Under the pieces are notes generated by a model. The model did not search any database. It had not been told where the DNA came from and saw only the letters and a list, made by a program, of their open reading frames with translations. This document shows, one piece after another, positions 51,753 to 60,379 of a stretch of DNA of 64,000 nt. Both the position numbers and the translations under genes were made by a program. Source of the DNA: Caenimonas sedimenti. GTDB taxonomy: Bacteria; Pseudomonadota; Gammaproteobacteria; Burkholderiales; Burkholderiaceae_C. Location of the stretch: assembly GCF_007833165.1 (NCBI RefSeq), contig NZ_VOBQ01000002.1, positions 1 through 64,000 on the forward strand, read 5' to 3'. Within the stretch, counting starts at the first letter, position 1; every line of letters begins with the position of its first letter.

Positions 51753-52703
51753 TCAGGCCTTCGCTTCCGAGAGCACCGAGGCCAGGGTGCGTTGCACCAG
51801 CGGCAGCTTGAACGCGTTGTCGTGGGTGGTGCGTGCGTCGGCCAGCAGTGCGGCGGCGACCGGCCCGGCGCCGCGTGGCATCTCCCGCTCCGCCGCTTCC
51901 ACCCGCCAGGGCTTGTGGGCGACGCCGCCGAGTGCGACGCGGCCGGAGCCGTCGCGCTGCACGATCGCCGCCACGGACACCAGCGCAAAGGCATACGACG
52001 CGCGGTCGCGCACCTTGCGATAGATCTGCGTGCCACCAATGGGCCGGGGCAGGGTCACGGCCGTGATCAGCTCGCCAGGCTCCAGCGCCGTTTCAAGGTG
52101 CGGGGTGGTGCCGGGCAGCCGATGGAAGTCGGCGATCGGGATGGTGCGGGTCGCGCCGGTCGGGCTCACGGTTTCCACGGTGGCGTCGAGCGCGCGCAGC
52201 GCCACCGCCATGTCGCTGGGGTGGGTGGCGATGCAGGCGTCGCTGGCGCCGACCACGGCGTGGTGCCGGCTGTAGCCGCCGATGGCGGAACAGCCGCTGC
52301 CCGGCACGCGCTTGTTGCACGGCAGGTTCGTGTCGTAGAAATAGGGGCAGCGCGTGCGCTGCAGCAGGTTGCCGGCGGTCGTGGCCTGGTTGCGCAGTTG
52401 CCCGGAGGCGCCGGCCAGCAGGGCGCGCGACAACACGCCGTAGTCGCGCCGCACGGCGGCGTCCGCTGCGAGGTCCGTGTTGCGCACGAGAGCGCCGATG
52501 CGCAGGCCGCCGTCCCGCGTCTTCTCGATGCGTTGGAGGGCCAGGTCGTTCACGTCGACCAGGTGCGCCGGTGTCTCGATCTGCAGCTTCATCAGGTCGA
52601 GCAGGTTGGTGCCGCCGGCGATGAACTTGGCGCCCGGCACGCGCGCCGCCGCCGCGGCGGCTTCCGCTGGTGTCCGCGCGCGTTCGTAGGTGAAGGGTTT
52701 CAT
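51753..52703 (-). CDS. paoB: Periplasmic aldehyde oxidoreductase, FAD subunit
   Basis: A 316-residue FAD-binding subunit: [13 protein letters not shown] binds FAD, and [20 protein letters not shown] then [20 protein letters not shown] carry the extra 4Fe-4S cysteines that mark PaoB. The ATG overlaps the paoA stop (ATGA). Confidence 0.92.
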   Translation of the reverse strand: MKPFTYERARTPAEAAAAAARVPGAKFIAGGTNLLDLMKLQIETPAHLVDVNDLALQRIEKTRDGGLRIGALVRNTDLAADAAVRRDYGVLSRALLAGASGQLRNQATTAGNLLQRTRCPYFYDTNLPCNKRVPGSGCSAIGGYSRHHAVVGASDACIATHPSDMAVALRALDATVETVSPTGATRTIPIADFHRLPGTTPHLETALEPGELITAVTLPRPIGGTQIYRKVRDRASYAFALVSVAAIVQRDGSGRVALGGVAHKPWRVEAAEREMPRGAGPVAAALLADARTTHDNAFKLPLVQRTLASVLSEAKA

Positions 52704-53332
52704 CGCTTCACCCCCGCCACTTCGACGATCGCTTCCTGGATGTTGGAATAGGCGCCGCAGCGGCAGATGTTGCCGCTCATGCGTTCGCGGAATTCGGCGT
52801 CGGTCGGCTGCGGCCGCCGGGTCAGGTCGCCGGTGACGTGGCTGGGGACGCCCGCCTTCAGCTCCGCCAGCATCCCGACGGCCGAGCAGATCTGCCCAGG
52901 CGTGCAGAAGCCGCATTGGTAGCCATCATGCTTGACGAAGGCTCGCTGCATCGGATGCAGCTTGCCCGGCGTGCCCAACCCCTCGATGGTCGTGACCTTG
53001 TGGCCCTGCTGCATGACCGCCAGCGTCAGGCAGGACGTGACGCGCCGGCCATCCACGAGAACGGTGCAGGCGCCGCATTGGCCCTGGTCGCAGCCCTTCT
53101 TGCTGCCGGTCAGGTGCAACTGCTCGCGCAGGGCATCCAGCAGCGTGGTGCGTGTGTCGAGCTCGAGTGCGTGAACTCGGCCGTTGACGTTGAGGCTGAC
53201 TTTCGCCAGCGCCACGGCGCCGCCTGTGGGTTGGGCCTGCGCATCCGGTGCCGCAGCGGTCGCGGCGGAAGCCGCTCCAGCCAGCAGCAGGTCGCGCCGC
53301 GTGAGCGCCAGGTTCGATGCGATGTCGTCCAT
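52700..53332 (-). CDS. paoA: Periplasmic aldehyde oxidoreductase, 2Fe-2S subunit with Tat signal
   Basis: A 210-residue subunit. The N-terminus has a twin-arginine signal ([16 protein letters not shown]), so the assembled complex is exported folded. The plant-type 2Fe-2S site is [15 protein letters not shown], and the second is [11 protein letters not shown] with [10 protein letters not shown]. It is the first gene of paoABC, whose product oxidises aldehydes in the periplasm. Confidence 0.92.
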   Translation of the reverse strand: MDDIASNLALTRRDLLLAGAASAATAAAPDAQAQPTGGAVALAKVSLNVNGRVHALELDTRTTLLDALREQLHLTGSKKGCDQGQCGACTVLVDGRRVTSCLTLAVMQQGHKVTTIEGLGTPGKLHPMQRAFVKHDGYQCGFCTPGQICSAVGMLAELKAGVPSHVTGDLTRRPQPTDAEFRERMSGNICRCGAYSNIQEAIVEVAGVKR

Positions 53333-53454
53333 GCAGGGTCCCTTTGATTTCGACCCTGGAATCTATGCCGCCACGCCGGCGCGTGCGGCGTGGCTACGGC
53401 ATGGCGTGATGAACGGGGTTCATGAATGCAGCGCGGCAGTTCCCCGCGGAGTCG

Positions 53455-54276
53455 TCAGCCGGATCGCTGCAGCAACCAGTCCCGCACGACCTGGTGGAAG
53501 CGTGCCGGCGCCTGCACCATCACCCAGTGCCCGGTGTCGAAAGCCTCGACGCGGTTTCCTGGTTGTTCGGCCAGCGCGGCCGCCCACGAGCGCGAGTGGA
53601 AACGGACGTGTTTGCGCCTGCCGTGAATGAAGAGCATGGGGCAACTGGGGTGGAACGGAACACTGTGCCTGGGCAGCGCGGCCTTGCCGCCGAACCAGGT
53701 CAGGTAGTACGGCCAGTTCATCTGCCAGTGGAGCGTTGAAGCCGGCGCGGGCGCGCGCAGCCAACGCGCCATGCTGCGCGTCATCCAGTCGCCCAGCGCG
53801 CCACCCATCTTCCACGCGGCCGACAGCCACACCTGATAGGCCGCAATGGCCAGCTTGCCGCGCCCGTCCAGTTCGCGCACGAGGGAGGCCACGTCGCCGA
53901 TGTCCACGCCGATGATGCGCTCGACGCGTTCCGGGTGCCGCATGGCGAACTGGTAGCCGAAGATGCAGCCCCAGTCGTGCAGGACCAGGGTCACTTTGCC
54001 GCCGGGGCAGAGGGCGTCCACCACTTCCAGCAGCAAAGCGAGGATGTCGTCGAGTTGGGGCAGGGTCCTCGGGCTGCCCGGCTCGAAGCCCGGCCAGGTG
54101 AATCGCGCACACCGGAAGCTGTCGCGCAGCACCTCCACGGTCCCATCCCACAGCGCGTGCGTGTCCGGCCAGCCATGGAGCATCAGCAGGGTCTCTGGAC
54201 CCGCGCCCTCGATGTGGATGGCGCAGCCGCCGATGCGCATGGTCGCGCTGGAGTCGTTGTGGTCGTTGTCGGGCAT
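53455..54276 (-). CDS. Alpha/beta hydrolase with Asp nucleophile
   Basis: A 273-residue hydrolase of the haloalkane dehalogenase/epoxide hydrolase type: LMLHGWPD oxyanion loop, nucleophile Asp in LVLHDWGCIFGY, and catalytic His in DTGHWVM. The Asp nucleophile (HDWG) suggests epoxide or haloalkane hydrolysis. The start could be ATG at 54276 or 54240; neither has a clear ribosome site. Confidence 0.8.
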   Translation of the reverse strand: MPDNDHNDSSATMRIGGCAIHIEGAGPETLLMLHGWPDTHALWDGTVEVLRDSFRCARFTWPGFEPGSPRTLPQLDDILALLLEVVDALCPGGKVTLVLHDWGCIFGYQFAMRHPERVERIIGVDIGDVASLVRELDGRGKLAIAAYQVWLSAAWKMGGALGDWMTRSMARWLRAPAPASTLHWQMNWPYYLTWFGGKAALPRHSVPFHPSCPMLFIHGRRKHVRFHSRSWAAALAEQPGNRVEAFDTGHWVMVQAPARFHQVVRDWLLQRSG

Positions 54277-54386
54277 GCCGGAGTGTGGCGCAATCCGGCC
54301 GCTTGCTCGTCGCAGGACTTTCGCGGGTGCGGCGTGTCCGCTTTTCCGGCCAGAGGATTCGTACACGGACCCCAAGAATGAGCGGC

Positions 54387-54617
54387 ATGAAAACGAACCC
54401 CCAGCAGCAACCGTGCAGCGGCAACGCGGAACCCGCAGCCGGGCCCGAGTCCGTGACGGCGCCGGCTGCGCCGCCCGTGCCGGCGGGTGTGCCCGGCGCC
54501 GAGCCCAAAAGCGGCGTGACCGCCGGCGCCGACGCTTACCCCGACGGGCCCAATGTCGAGGACAGCCCCTGGGAGCTCGAAGCGGCGCGGGGCAAACTCC
54601 CGGACCCGCCCGCTTGA
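54387..54617 (+). CDS. Small disordered Pro/Ala-rich protein
   Basis: A 76-residue frame (MKTNPQQQPCSGNAEPAAGP at the start, ending DSPWELEAARGKLPDPPA). It is low in complexity and has no domain. It overlaps the 3' end of the opposite MBL pseudogene. It resembles the small protein at 37.2 kb in composition. It could be a chance frame. Confidence 0.42.
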   Translation: MKTNPQQQPCSGNAEPAAGPESVTAPAAPPVPAGVPGAEPKSGVTAGADAYPDGPNVEDSPWELEAARGKLPDPPA

Positions 54618-55470
54618 GCGGGCGATACGGGTGTGTCCAGCGTGCGTCCGCTCAAGCGCTCGAACTCGTGCGGATCGTGCGAGCAGAAGATCTCGACCAT
54701 GCTGTGCTCGCGGCGCAGGGCGCGCAGCCGGTCCTGGTTCCGCAACCGCAGCGCGCGGTCCTTCTCCATCAGCGTCTGGTAGAAGCGCAGGCCCGGCGTG
54801 CACCAGGGTCGTTCGACGTCCATTTCGCGGTGGTAGAAGTAGGCATCGCCGGTGAGCAAGATCCAGGAGCCATGCTCGCCTTCAACGGCGATACCCGCAT
54901 GGCCGTGCGTGTGGCCCGGCAGCGGCACCAGCAGGATTTCGGGCGGCAGCCCTTCGAGGCCACGCACCGAATCGAAGCCGAACCAGCGCTCACCTTGCAG
55001 CGAGGGATAGACCGTCCAGTTGTCGTGCGTGCCCCACTGCTGCGGGCGAAAGCGCTGCCGGTCCAGCCAGGTCCTTTGGGCGGCCGCTTCGTCCCGCTCG
55101 CGCCGCAGCATGTGGACCCGGGCGAGGGGAAAATCGTCGAGGCCGCCGGCATGGTCGAAGTCCAGGTGCGTGAGCACGATGTGGCGCACGTCGGCCGCCC
55201 GGAAGCCGAGCCGCTCGATCTGCCGGATGGCCGTCATCTCTTCCCGGAAGTCCGGGCTGAGCATGGCCAGGAAGAACGCGCTCAAGCGCTTCGGTTCCGC
55301 ATGTCGCGCAGGCCGAAGCCGGTGTCGACCAGCACCAGGCCGGCGCTGGTTTCGATCGCCAGGCAATGGCAGCAAAGCTTGCCCCGCTGGAGGATGCTGG
55401 CGCTGCGCCCATCCATGAGGTGGCCGCCGAGCGGGCAGCTCGAGATGCAGTTCAGGTGATGGATGCGCAT
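54536..55470 (-). pseudogene. Metallo-beta-lactamase-fold hydrolase, frameshifted
   Basis: The first 63 codons (from ATG 55470, MRIHHLNCISSCPLGGHLMD to VDTGFGLRDMRNRSA and a TGA at 55282) are in one frame, and the rest (KRLSAFFLAMLSPDFREEM, then the zinc motif THLDFDHAGGL) is in another. Adding one C to the AACC at about 55293-55296 restores a continuous reading (DMRNPKRLSAFF). So either a one-base deletion inactivated the gene or the assembly lacks a base. The zinc motif H-x-D-x-D-H, the late GHTHGH and the GDAYFY Asp are otherwise intact. Confidence 0.8.
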
Positions 55471-55661
55471 GGAAGTGGATTGGGCGGGCCCCACCTGGCA
55501 TCCCATGTAGGCGGCAGGCATCGGCCGCGTCATCCGCGCTCCTGCGACGAGCGCGCGCCGATGAGCTCTCCTGCATCGCAATCGCCATCCGCCGACAAGC
55601 AGTGGTGCCGGCCCCAGCTAGGGTGGGGCCACGTTTCCATCGTTTCCATCACACGCCAGCC

Positions 55662-56804
55662 ATGACCCCCGAAGCACAACGGATCCTCGATCGGGCGCTT
55701 CCCAGCATGAGGGACTACGCCATCGTGCTGATCGACCCCAAGGAGACCATCGTCGGCTGGCTGGGAGGCGCAGAGGAGATCTTCGGCTACCGCGAACGCG
55801 AAATCGTCGGCTGCCACACGTCGACGTTGTTCGTTCCCGAAGACATCGAGCTCGGGCTGGACCACTTCGAACTGGAAGTCGCCCGGCGCGACAGCTATGC
55901 GCAGGATGACCGGTGGCACGTGCGAGCCGACGGGACGCGGATCTGGATCTCGGGAACCGTGACGGCCGTGCGCGAGGAGTCCGGCGCGCTGTGCGGCTTC
56001 CTGAAGATCATGCGTGACCGCACGGATCTCCGGATGAACGCGGAGAACCGCTCGAACCAGCTCGAGGCCGTGGAGAACGCGATGGAGCGGACCCGGCGCT
56101 TCCTGGAAACGCTGGGGCATGAGCTGCGCAACCCGCTGGCTCCCATCCTGAACTCCGTGGCAATCATCCAGCACGGGAGCGCGGACGCGCAGGTGCAGAA
56201 GGCGGCACGCGTGATCAGCAACCAGGTCCAGCTGCTGGAGCGCATTGCCGGCGACCTGATGGACGTCTCGCGCCTGAAACACAGGAAGCTGGAGCTGCGG
56301 CTGTCCGAATTCGACATCCGTGCGCTGGTGGAGGAGGAGGCCAGCGGCCAGCTGGAGCGGGCCAGGGCCAAGGGCGTGCACCTGGAGTGCCTCGTGCCCG
56401 ACCAGCCGCTCCTGCTGGTGGCCGATGCCGATCGCGTCCGCCAGGCGGTCGGCAACCTGCTGGGCAATGCAATCAAATACACGCAGAAGGACGGCTGCGT
56501 CTGGGTGAAGGCGATCCTGGAAGCGGACAACATCATCGTTCGCGTGCAGGACACCGGCATCGGCATCGCGCCCGATGCGCTGAAGCGCATCTTCGAGCTG
56601 TTCACCCAGGAGCCGCGGGCCAAGGATGTGGCGCCGGGAGGCCTGGGCGTCGGCCTGGCCATCGTGAGCCAGATCGCGGAACTCCACGGCGGCATGGCAC
56701 AGGCGCGTAGCAGCGGCATCGGCAAAGGCGCCGAGTTCATGATCCGGCTCCCGCGAAGAGGCCCCCATCCTTCCGCGGAGAATGGGAAGGGGAGCAGCAT
56801 CTAG
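55662..56804 (+). CDS. PAS-domain histidine kinase
   Basis: A 380-residue cytoplasmic kinase. Residues 14-125 form one PAS domain with PAC-type end; His153 (ETLGHELRNPLAPIL) is the phospho-acceptor; the ATPase has the N box (NLLGNAIKYTQKDG), G1 (QDTGIGI) and G2 (GGLGVGLAIV). It closely resembles the sensor-less kinase at 27 kb in its kinase core. Its TAG stop is inside MITE-like element 2. No response regulator is adjacent. Confidence 0.87.
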   Translation: MTPEAQRILDRALPSMRDYAIVLIDPKETIVGWLGGAEEIFGYREREIVGCHTSTLFVPEDIELGLDHFELEVARRDSYAQDDRWHVRADGTRIWISGTVTAVREESGALCGFLKIMRDRTDLRMNAENRSNQLEAVENAMERTRRFLETLGHELRNPLAPILNSVAIIQHGSADAQVQKAARVISNQVQLLERIAGDLMDVSRLKHRKLELRLSEFDIRALVEEEASGQLERARAKGVHLECLVPDQPLLLVADADRVRQAVGNLLGNAIKYTQKDGCVWVKAILEADNIIVRVQDTGIGIAPDALKRIFELFTQEPRAKDVAPGGLGVGLAIVSQIAELHGGMAQARSSGIGKGAEFMIRLPRRGPHPSAENGKGSSI

Positions 56805-56971
56805 GAGCCTGGGCGGCAGAGTAACGGGCCTGCGTTGGGCCGAGGCCTGAATCAGCGCCATGCGTCGTTACGGCCTCCTTGAGTGCGAAAGCACACGGCG
56901 TCGGCCGCGCCTGGCCTGGCGCTGATTCAGGTGCCGGCGCAGGCCCGTTTCTCTGCCGCCCAGGCTCCTAG
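56801..56971. mobile_element. MITE-like element 2 (CTAG ends, 34-bp terminal inverted repeats)
   Basis: A 171-base element with inverted repeats at 56801-56834 and 56938-56971 (34 bases, one mismatch), each opening CTAGGAGCCTGGGCGGCAGA. An inner perfect 14-bp repeat (56846-56859 with 56918-56931, CCTGAATCAGCGCC) and a small GTGC/GCAC hairpin lie inside. No coding frame is evident. The TAG in the left CTAG is the stop codon of the histidine kinase gene. Its sequence differs from element 1, but both ends read CTAG-G(G/A)GCCTG. Confidence 0.68.
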
Positions 56972-56987
56972 CCGGCGCTGGAATCGC

Positions 56988-57296
56988 TCAGAGCTTTTCC
57001 ACCGCCATGGCGCGGATCACCACTTCCTCCTGCGCGAAGCGCGTTTCCAGCCGCCGCCGGTAGCGTGCCCACCAGCCGCGGTCGAGTGCCGGGACCATGA
57101 CTTCATAGACCACGATGTCGTCCTTGACCACTTCATCGCGGGTCTCTGCCCACAGCCCGGTCGCGGGCGCTCGCGAATAGGTGGTGAGGCCGCCGAACTC
57201 GCTGATCAGTTCCTCGCGGACCTTGGCGTAGAGCGCGCGATCGAGGGCCTTCCCCGCGTTGTCGTAGACCGGCAGGAGGATCTGGATGAGGTTCAT
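56988..57296 (-). CDS. Small hypothetical protein, coupled to exonuclease III
   Basis: A 102-residue protein (MNLIQILLPVYDNAGKALDR, then KVREELISEFGGLTTYSRAP). It resembles small dimeric ferredoxin-like proteins often annotated as hypothetical. The ATG overlaps the xth stop (ATGA), so it is translated from the same message. Confidence 0.72.
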   Translation of the reverse strand: MNLIQILLPVYDNAGKALDRALYAKVREELISEFGGLTTYSRAPATGLWAETRDEVVKDDIVVYEVMVPALDRGWWARYRRRLETRFAQEEVVIRAMAVEKL

Positions 57297-58066
57297 GGCG
57301 TGCGCAACTCGGCCCAGACGGGCGCGTGATCGCTGGGCTTCTCGCGTCCGCGATGGGCGGTGTCCACCCCGGAATCGGCGAGCATCGCCGTCGCGGCCGG
57401 ATTCAGGAGCAGGAAGTCCATCCGGAACCCCGCGTTTCGGCGGAATGCGTCGGCGTTGACCCAGAAGGAATAGATGCGTTCGGCGGGATGCAGCTGCCGG
57501 GTGGCGTCGGCCCAGCCCTGCGCGAGGAGGCGCTGGTGGCGGGCGCGCGTTTCCGGTTGCAGCACCGCATCGAAGCGCCACAACCACGCGTTGTAGATAT
57601 CGGCGTTGGTTGGAACCACGTTGAAGTCTCCCGCCAGGACCACTGGCGCGTTGGAGGAGACGAGGTCCGCCGCGTGGGCGATCAGCCGTTCGAACCACGC
57701 GAGCTTGTCGTCGAACTTGGGGCCGGGTTGCGGGTTGCCGTTCGGCAGGTAGACGGACGCCACGCGCACGCCTTGCGTTTCCGCTTCGAGATAGCGGGCC
57801 TGGCTGTCGGCATCGTCGCCGGGCAGGCCGCGGCGGATTTCCGCCGGTGGATGGCCACGCGCGAGGACGGCGACACCGTGGTGCCTGGGCATCCCATGCC
57901 ACACGGCGCCATACCCCGCGGCTTCGATGGCGGCGGCCGGGAAACGGCTGTCGTCGGTCTTGGTTTCCTGCAGGCAGGCGATGTCCGGCCGCGTCTCGTC
58001 CAGCCATTCCAGCAGGCGCGGCAACCGGCCGTTCACCCCATTGACGTTGTAGGTTGCGATCTTCAA
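57293..58066 (-). CDS. xth: Exodeoxyribonuclease III
   Basis: A 257-residue AP endonuclease/3'-exonuclease of base excision repair. Motifs: ATYNVNGV, LQETKTDD (metal Glu), VYLPNGN (Tyr), LAGDFNVVP (Asp/Asn), GFRMDFLLL and the catalytic His in PSDHAPVW. The sequence is of the XthA type. It is followed by a coupled small gene. Confidence 0.93.
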   Translation of the reverse strand: MKIATYNVNGVNGRLPRLLEWLDETRPDIACLQETKTDDSRFPAAAIEAAGYGAVWHGMPRHHGVAVLARGHPPAEIRRGLPGDDADSQARYLEAETQGVRVASVYLPNGNPQPGPKFDDKLAWFERLIAHAADLVSSNAPVVLAGDFNVVPTNADIYNAWLWRFDAVLQPETRARHQRLLAQGWADATRQLHPAERIYSFWVNADAFRRNAGFRMDFLLLNPAATAMLADSGVDTAHRGREKPSDHAPVWAELRTP

Positions 58067-58160
58067 GCTGCAGCGATTGGACAGCTGCCGCTTCTTCGCG
58101 TGGCTTCAGTTCCACGTCTTTGCCCAGTGCTGGTTGGCGCATGGTCCCGTGCGCGCCGCC

Positions 58161-58193
58161 TTGCGCCGAGCTGCGCGCCGAAGCTCGGCGCAA
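58161..58193. repeat. Strong hairpin in the xth/isochorismatase gap
   Basis: A perfect 12-bp inverted repeat (TTGCGCCGAGCT with AGCTCGGCGCAA, 9-base loop) is followed by a second hairpin (CCGACGCC...CGTCGG) at about 58200. It sits in the 290-base gap between divergent genes. Nothing else is seen in the gap apart from the ribosome site of the next gene. Confidence 0.5.
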
Positions 58194-58356
58194 GCATCCG
58201 CCGACGCCGGGCGTCGGGGCGGCATCGGGACGCGGCGGCCCGGCTGGCTTCATGATCGTCACAGCCAAAGACGTATGGACCACTGCATGTCTGAACTGTC
58301 CGCCCCCCATGCACTGATCCTGAGCGATTCCACCGTCACCATGCAGTGGAGGGACT

Positions 58357-58932
58357 GTGGTTGATTCCGACCTGCCCAAGAGCCGCCGGGTGCTGCTGCT
58401 CGTCGATTTCATCAACCCGCTGGATTTTCCCGGTGCCGAGGACCTCGCGGCGCCGGCCCTGGAGGCGGCGCAAGCCACCGCGCGGCTTGCCCGTGCCGCG
58501 CGCGGGGCCGGCTTGCCCGTGCTCTACGCCAACGACAACTTCGGGGTCTGGCGCTCGGACTTCACCAGCATGGTCCGGCAACTGGAGCGCCGCGGTGGGA
58601 CGGCCGCGCAGATCGTCAAGCTGCTGCGCCCGAAGAAGGGCGACCTGACGATCCTGAAGCCGATGCATTCCGCCTTCTTCGGCTCGCCGCTGGAGATCGT
58701 CCTCGACAAGATGGGTGCACGCTCGCTGGTGATCGCCGGGCTGGCCACCGACATCTGCGTGCAGCTCACCGCCGGCGACGCGCTGCTGCGCGGCTACCGC
58801 ACGGCCGTGCCCGCGGATTGCACGGCGGCCGAGTCCGAGGTGAAGAAGGCCACCGCGTTGGCCTACATGCGCGAGATCCTGAAATGCGACGTCCGGCCCT
58901 GGGAAGCGATCATGCGGGCGAAGCCGGCCTGA
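58357..58932 (+). CDS. Isochorismatase-family cysteine hydrolase
   Basis: A 191-residue hydrolase: Asp in LLVDFINPL, Lys in RPKKGD/ILKPMHSAF, and nucleophile Cys in ATDICVQLTAGD. The family covers nicotinamidases, isochorismatases and N-carbamoylsarcosine amidases; the substrate cannot be told. The start is GTG at 58357 with GGAGGG just before it. Its last 23 bases overlap the convergent glgA. Confidence 0.86.
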   Translation: MVDSDLPKSRRVLLLVDFINPLDFPGAEDLAAPALEAAQATARLARAARGAGLPVLYANDNFGVWRSDFTSMVRQLERRGGTAAQIVKLLRPKKGDLTILKPMHSAFFGSPLEIVLDKMGARSLVIAGLATDICVQLTAGDALLRGYRTAVPADCTAAESEVKKATALAYMREILKCDVRPWEAIMRAKPA

Positions 58933-60379
58933 CGGCCGCCGTGGCATAGATCTCGGCATAGCGCGCCACGCTCTTGCCCCACGAGAAATCGCGCGCCATG
59001 CCGTTGGCCTGCAGTTTCTTCCAGCGCAACGGTTCGCGCCAAGCCGTGACGGCGCGGTCAATGGCGTCGGCCAGCGCGTCGGCGTCCGTCGAGCGCATGA
59101 CGAAGCCTGTGCCATGCACGGGATCACTGGTGGCGTCGGTGACCGAGTCCAGCAGGCCGCCGACCGGCGCCACGATGGGCGGTGTGCCATACGCCTGGCT
59201 GTACATCTGGTTCAGGCCGCAAGGCTCGAAGCGCGAGGGCATCAGGAAGGCGTCGGCTCCCGCCTCGATGAGGTGGGCGATGCCCTCGTCGAACCCGAGT
59301 TTCACGCTCACCTGCCCGGGATGTTGCGCGGCCGCCGCGCGCAGCGCCTCCTGCAGCGCCGGCTCGCCCTGGCCCAGCACCGCGAGCTGGCCGCCGCTAG
59401 CGATCAGCCGCGGCAAGGCGTCGAGCACGAGGTCGATGCCCTTTTGTTCCGTGAGCCGGCTCACCACGCCGAACAGCATGGCCGTGCTTTGCGGGGCCAG
59501 GCCACAGCGCTGCTGCAGGGCCACTTTGCACATGGCCTTGCCGTGCAGGTTGCCGCGGCCGTACCGGTGGGGCAGCAGGAGGTCGTTCGCCGGGTCCCAG
59601 ACCTGCGGGTCGATGCCGTTCAGGATGCCGTGCAGCCGGCTGGCGTGGGCCCGCAGCACGCCGTCGAGCCCGGCACCGAAGGCTTCCGTCTGGATCTCCA
59701 TCGCGTAACTGGGGCTGACCGTCGTGATCGCGTTGGCGAACTGCAGGCCGCCCTTCAGCATCGACAGCTGGCCCCAGAACTCCACGCCGTCGATGCCGCG
59801 CCAGAATGGCGGGATGCCCAGAGGATCGGCGGTCTCCATGGGGAACACACCCTGGTACGCGAGGTTGTGGATGGTGAGCACCGAGCCCGCGACGGACTCC
59901 CCGGGCGCCAGTGCGCGCATCTGCGCCAGGTAGAGGGGTGCCAGGGCCGTTGGCCAGTCGTTCGCATGCACGATGTCGGCCTGCCAGCCGGGGCAAGGTG
60001 AACGCGTGGTGCCGATCAGCGCCGCTACGCGGCTCAGCAGCCCGAAGCGCAATGCGTTGTCCTGGTAGTCGCGGCCAGCGGCGTCGACATACGGCCCGCC
60101 CGGCCGCTGGAACAGCACGGGGCAGGTGAGCAGCAGCAGCGTCACGCCGCTTTCCAGCCGCATCGGGACGAGTTGGGCGGCGGGCCAGGCGCCGTGCGCC
60201 GGGATCTCCACCGCGTCCCCCAGTTCGCCCGCGGCCTTCATGCCACTGTAGGCCGGGATCAGCAGGCGCACGTCGTGCCCCTGCGCTGCCAGCGCCGCGG
60301 GCAGCGCGGCACTGACATCGCCGAGGCCCCCGGTCTTGACGTACGGCGCGCATTCGGGCGTGGCGAACAGGATCTTCAT
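58910..60379 (-). CDS. glgA: Glycogen synthase
   Basis: A 489-residue GT5 enzyme that adds glucose from ADP-glucose to glycogen. The ADP-glucose motif KTGGLGD starts at Lys15, and the C-terminal active site has PSRFEPCGLNQMYSQAYGTP then VGGLLDSVTD. The ATG at 60379 overlaps the TGA of the malQ-treY gene (ATGA). The longer frame upstream is a shadow. It ends in the convergent isochorismatase gene. Confidence 0.95.
   Translation of the reverse strand: MKILFATPECAPYVKTGGLGDVSAALPAALAAQGHDVRLLIPAYSGMKAAGELGDAVEIPAHGAWPAAQLVPMRLESGVTLLLLTCPVLFQRPGGPYVDAAGRDYQDNALRFGLLSRVAALIGTTRSPCPGWQADIVHANDWPTALAPLYLAQMRALAPGESVAGSVLTIHNLAYQGVFPMETADPLGIPPFWRGIDGVEFWGQLSMLKGGLQFANAITTVSPSYAMEIQTEAFGAGLDGVLRAHASRLHGILNGIDPQVWDPANDLLLPHRYGRGNLHGKAMCKVALQQRCGLAPQSTAMLFGVVSRLTEQKGIDLVLDALPRLIASGGQLAVLGQGEPALQEALRAAAAQHPGQVSVKLGFDEGIAHLIEAGADAFLMPSRFEPCGLNQMYSQAYGTPPIVAPVGGLLDSVTDATSDPVHGTGFVMRSTDADALADAIDRAVTAWREPLRWKKLQANGMARDFSWGKSVARYAEIYATAAVRPASPA

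Noticed and set aside
58161..58220. Hairpins in the xth/isochorismatase gap as a terminator
   Set aside because: Both flanking genes read away from the gap and there is no T-tract, so a terminator role makes little sense.
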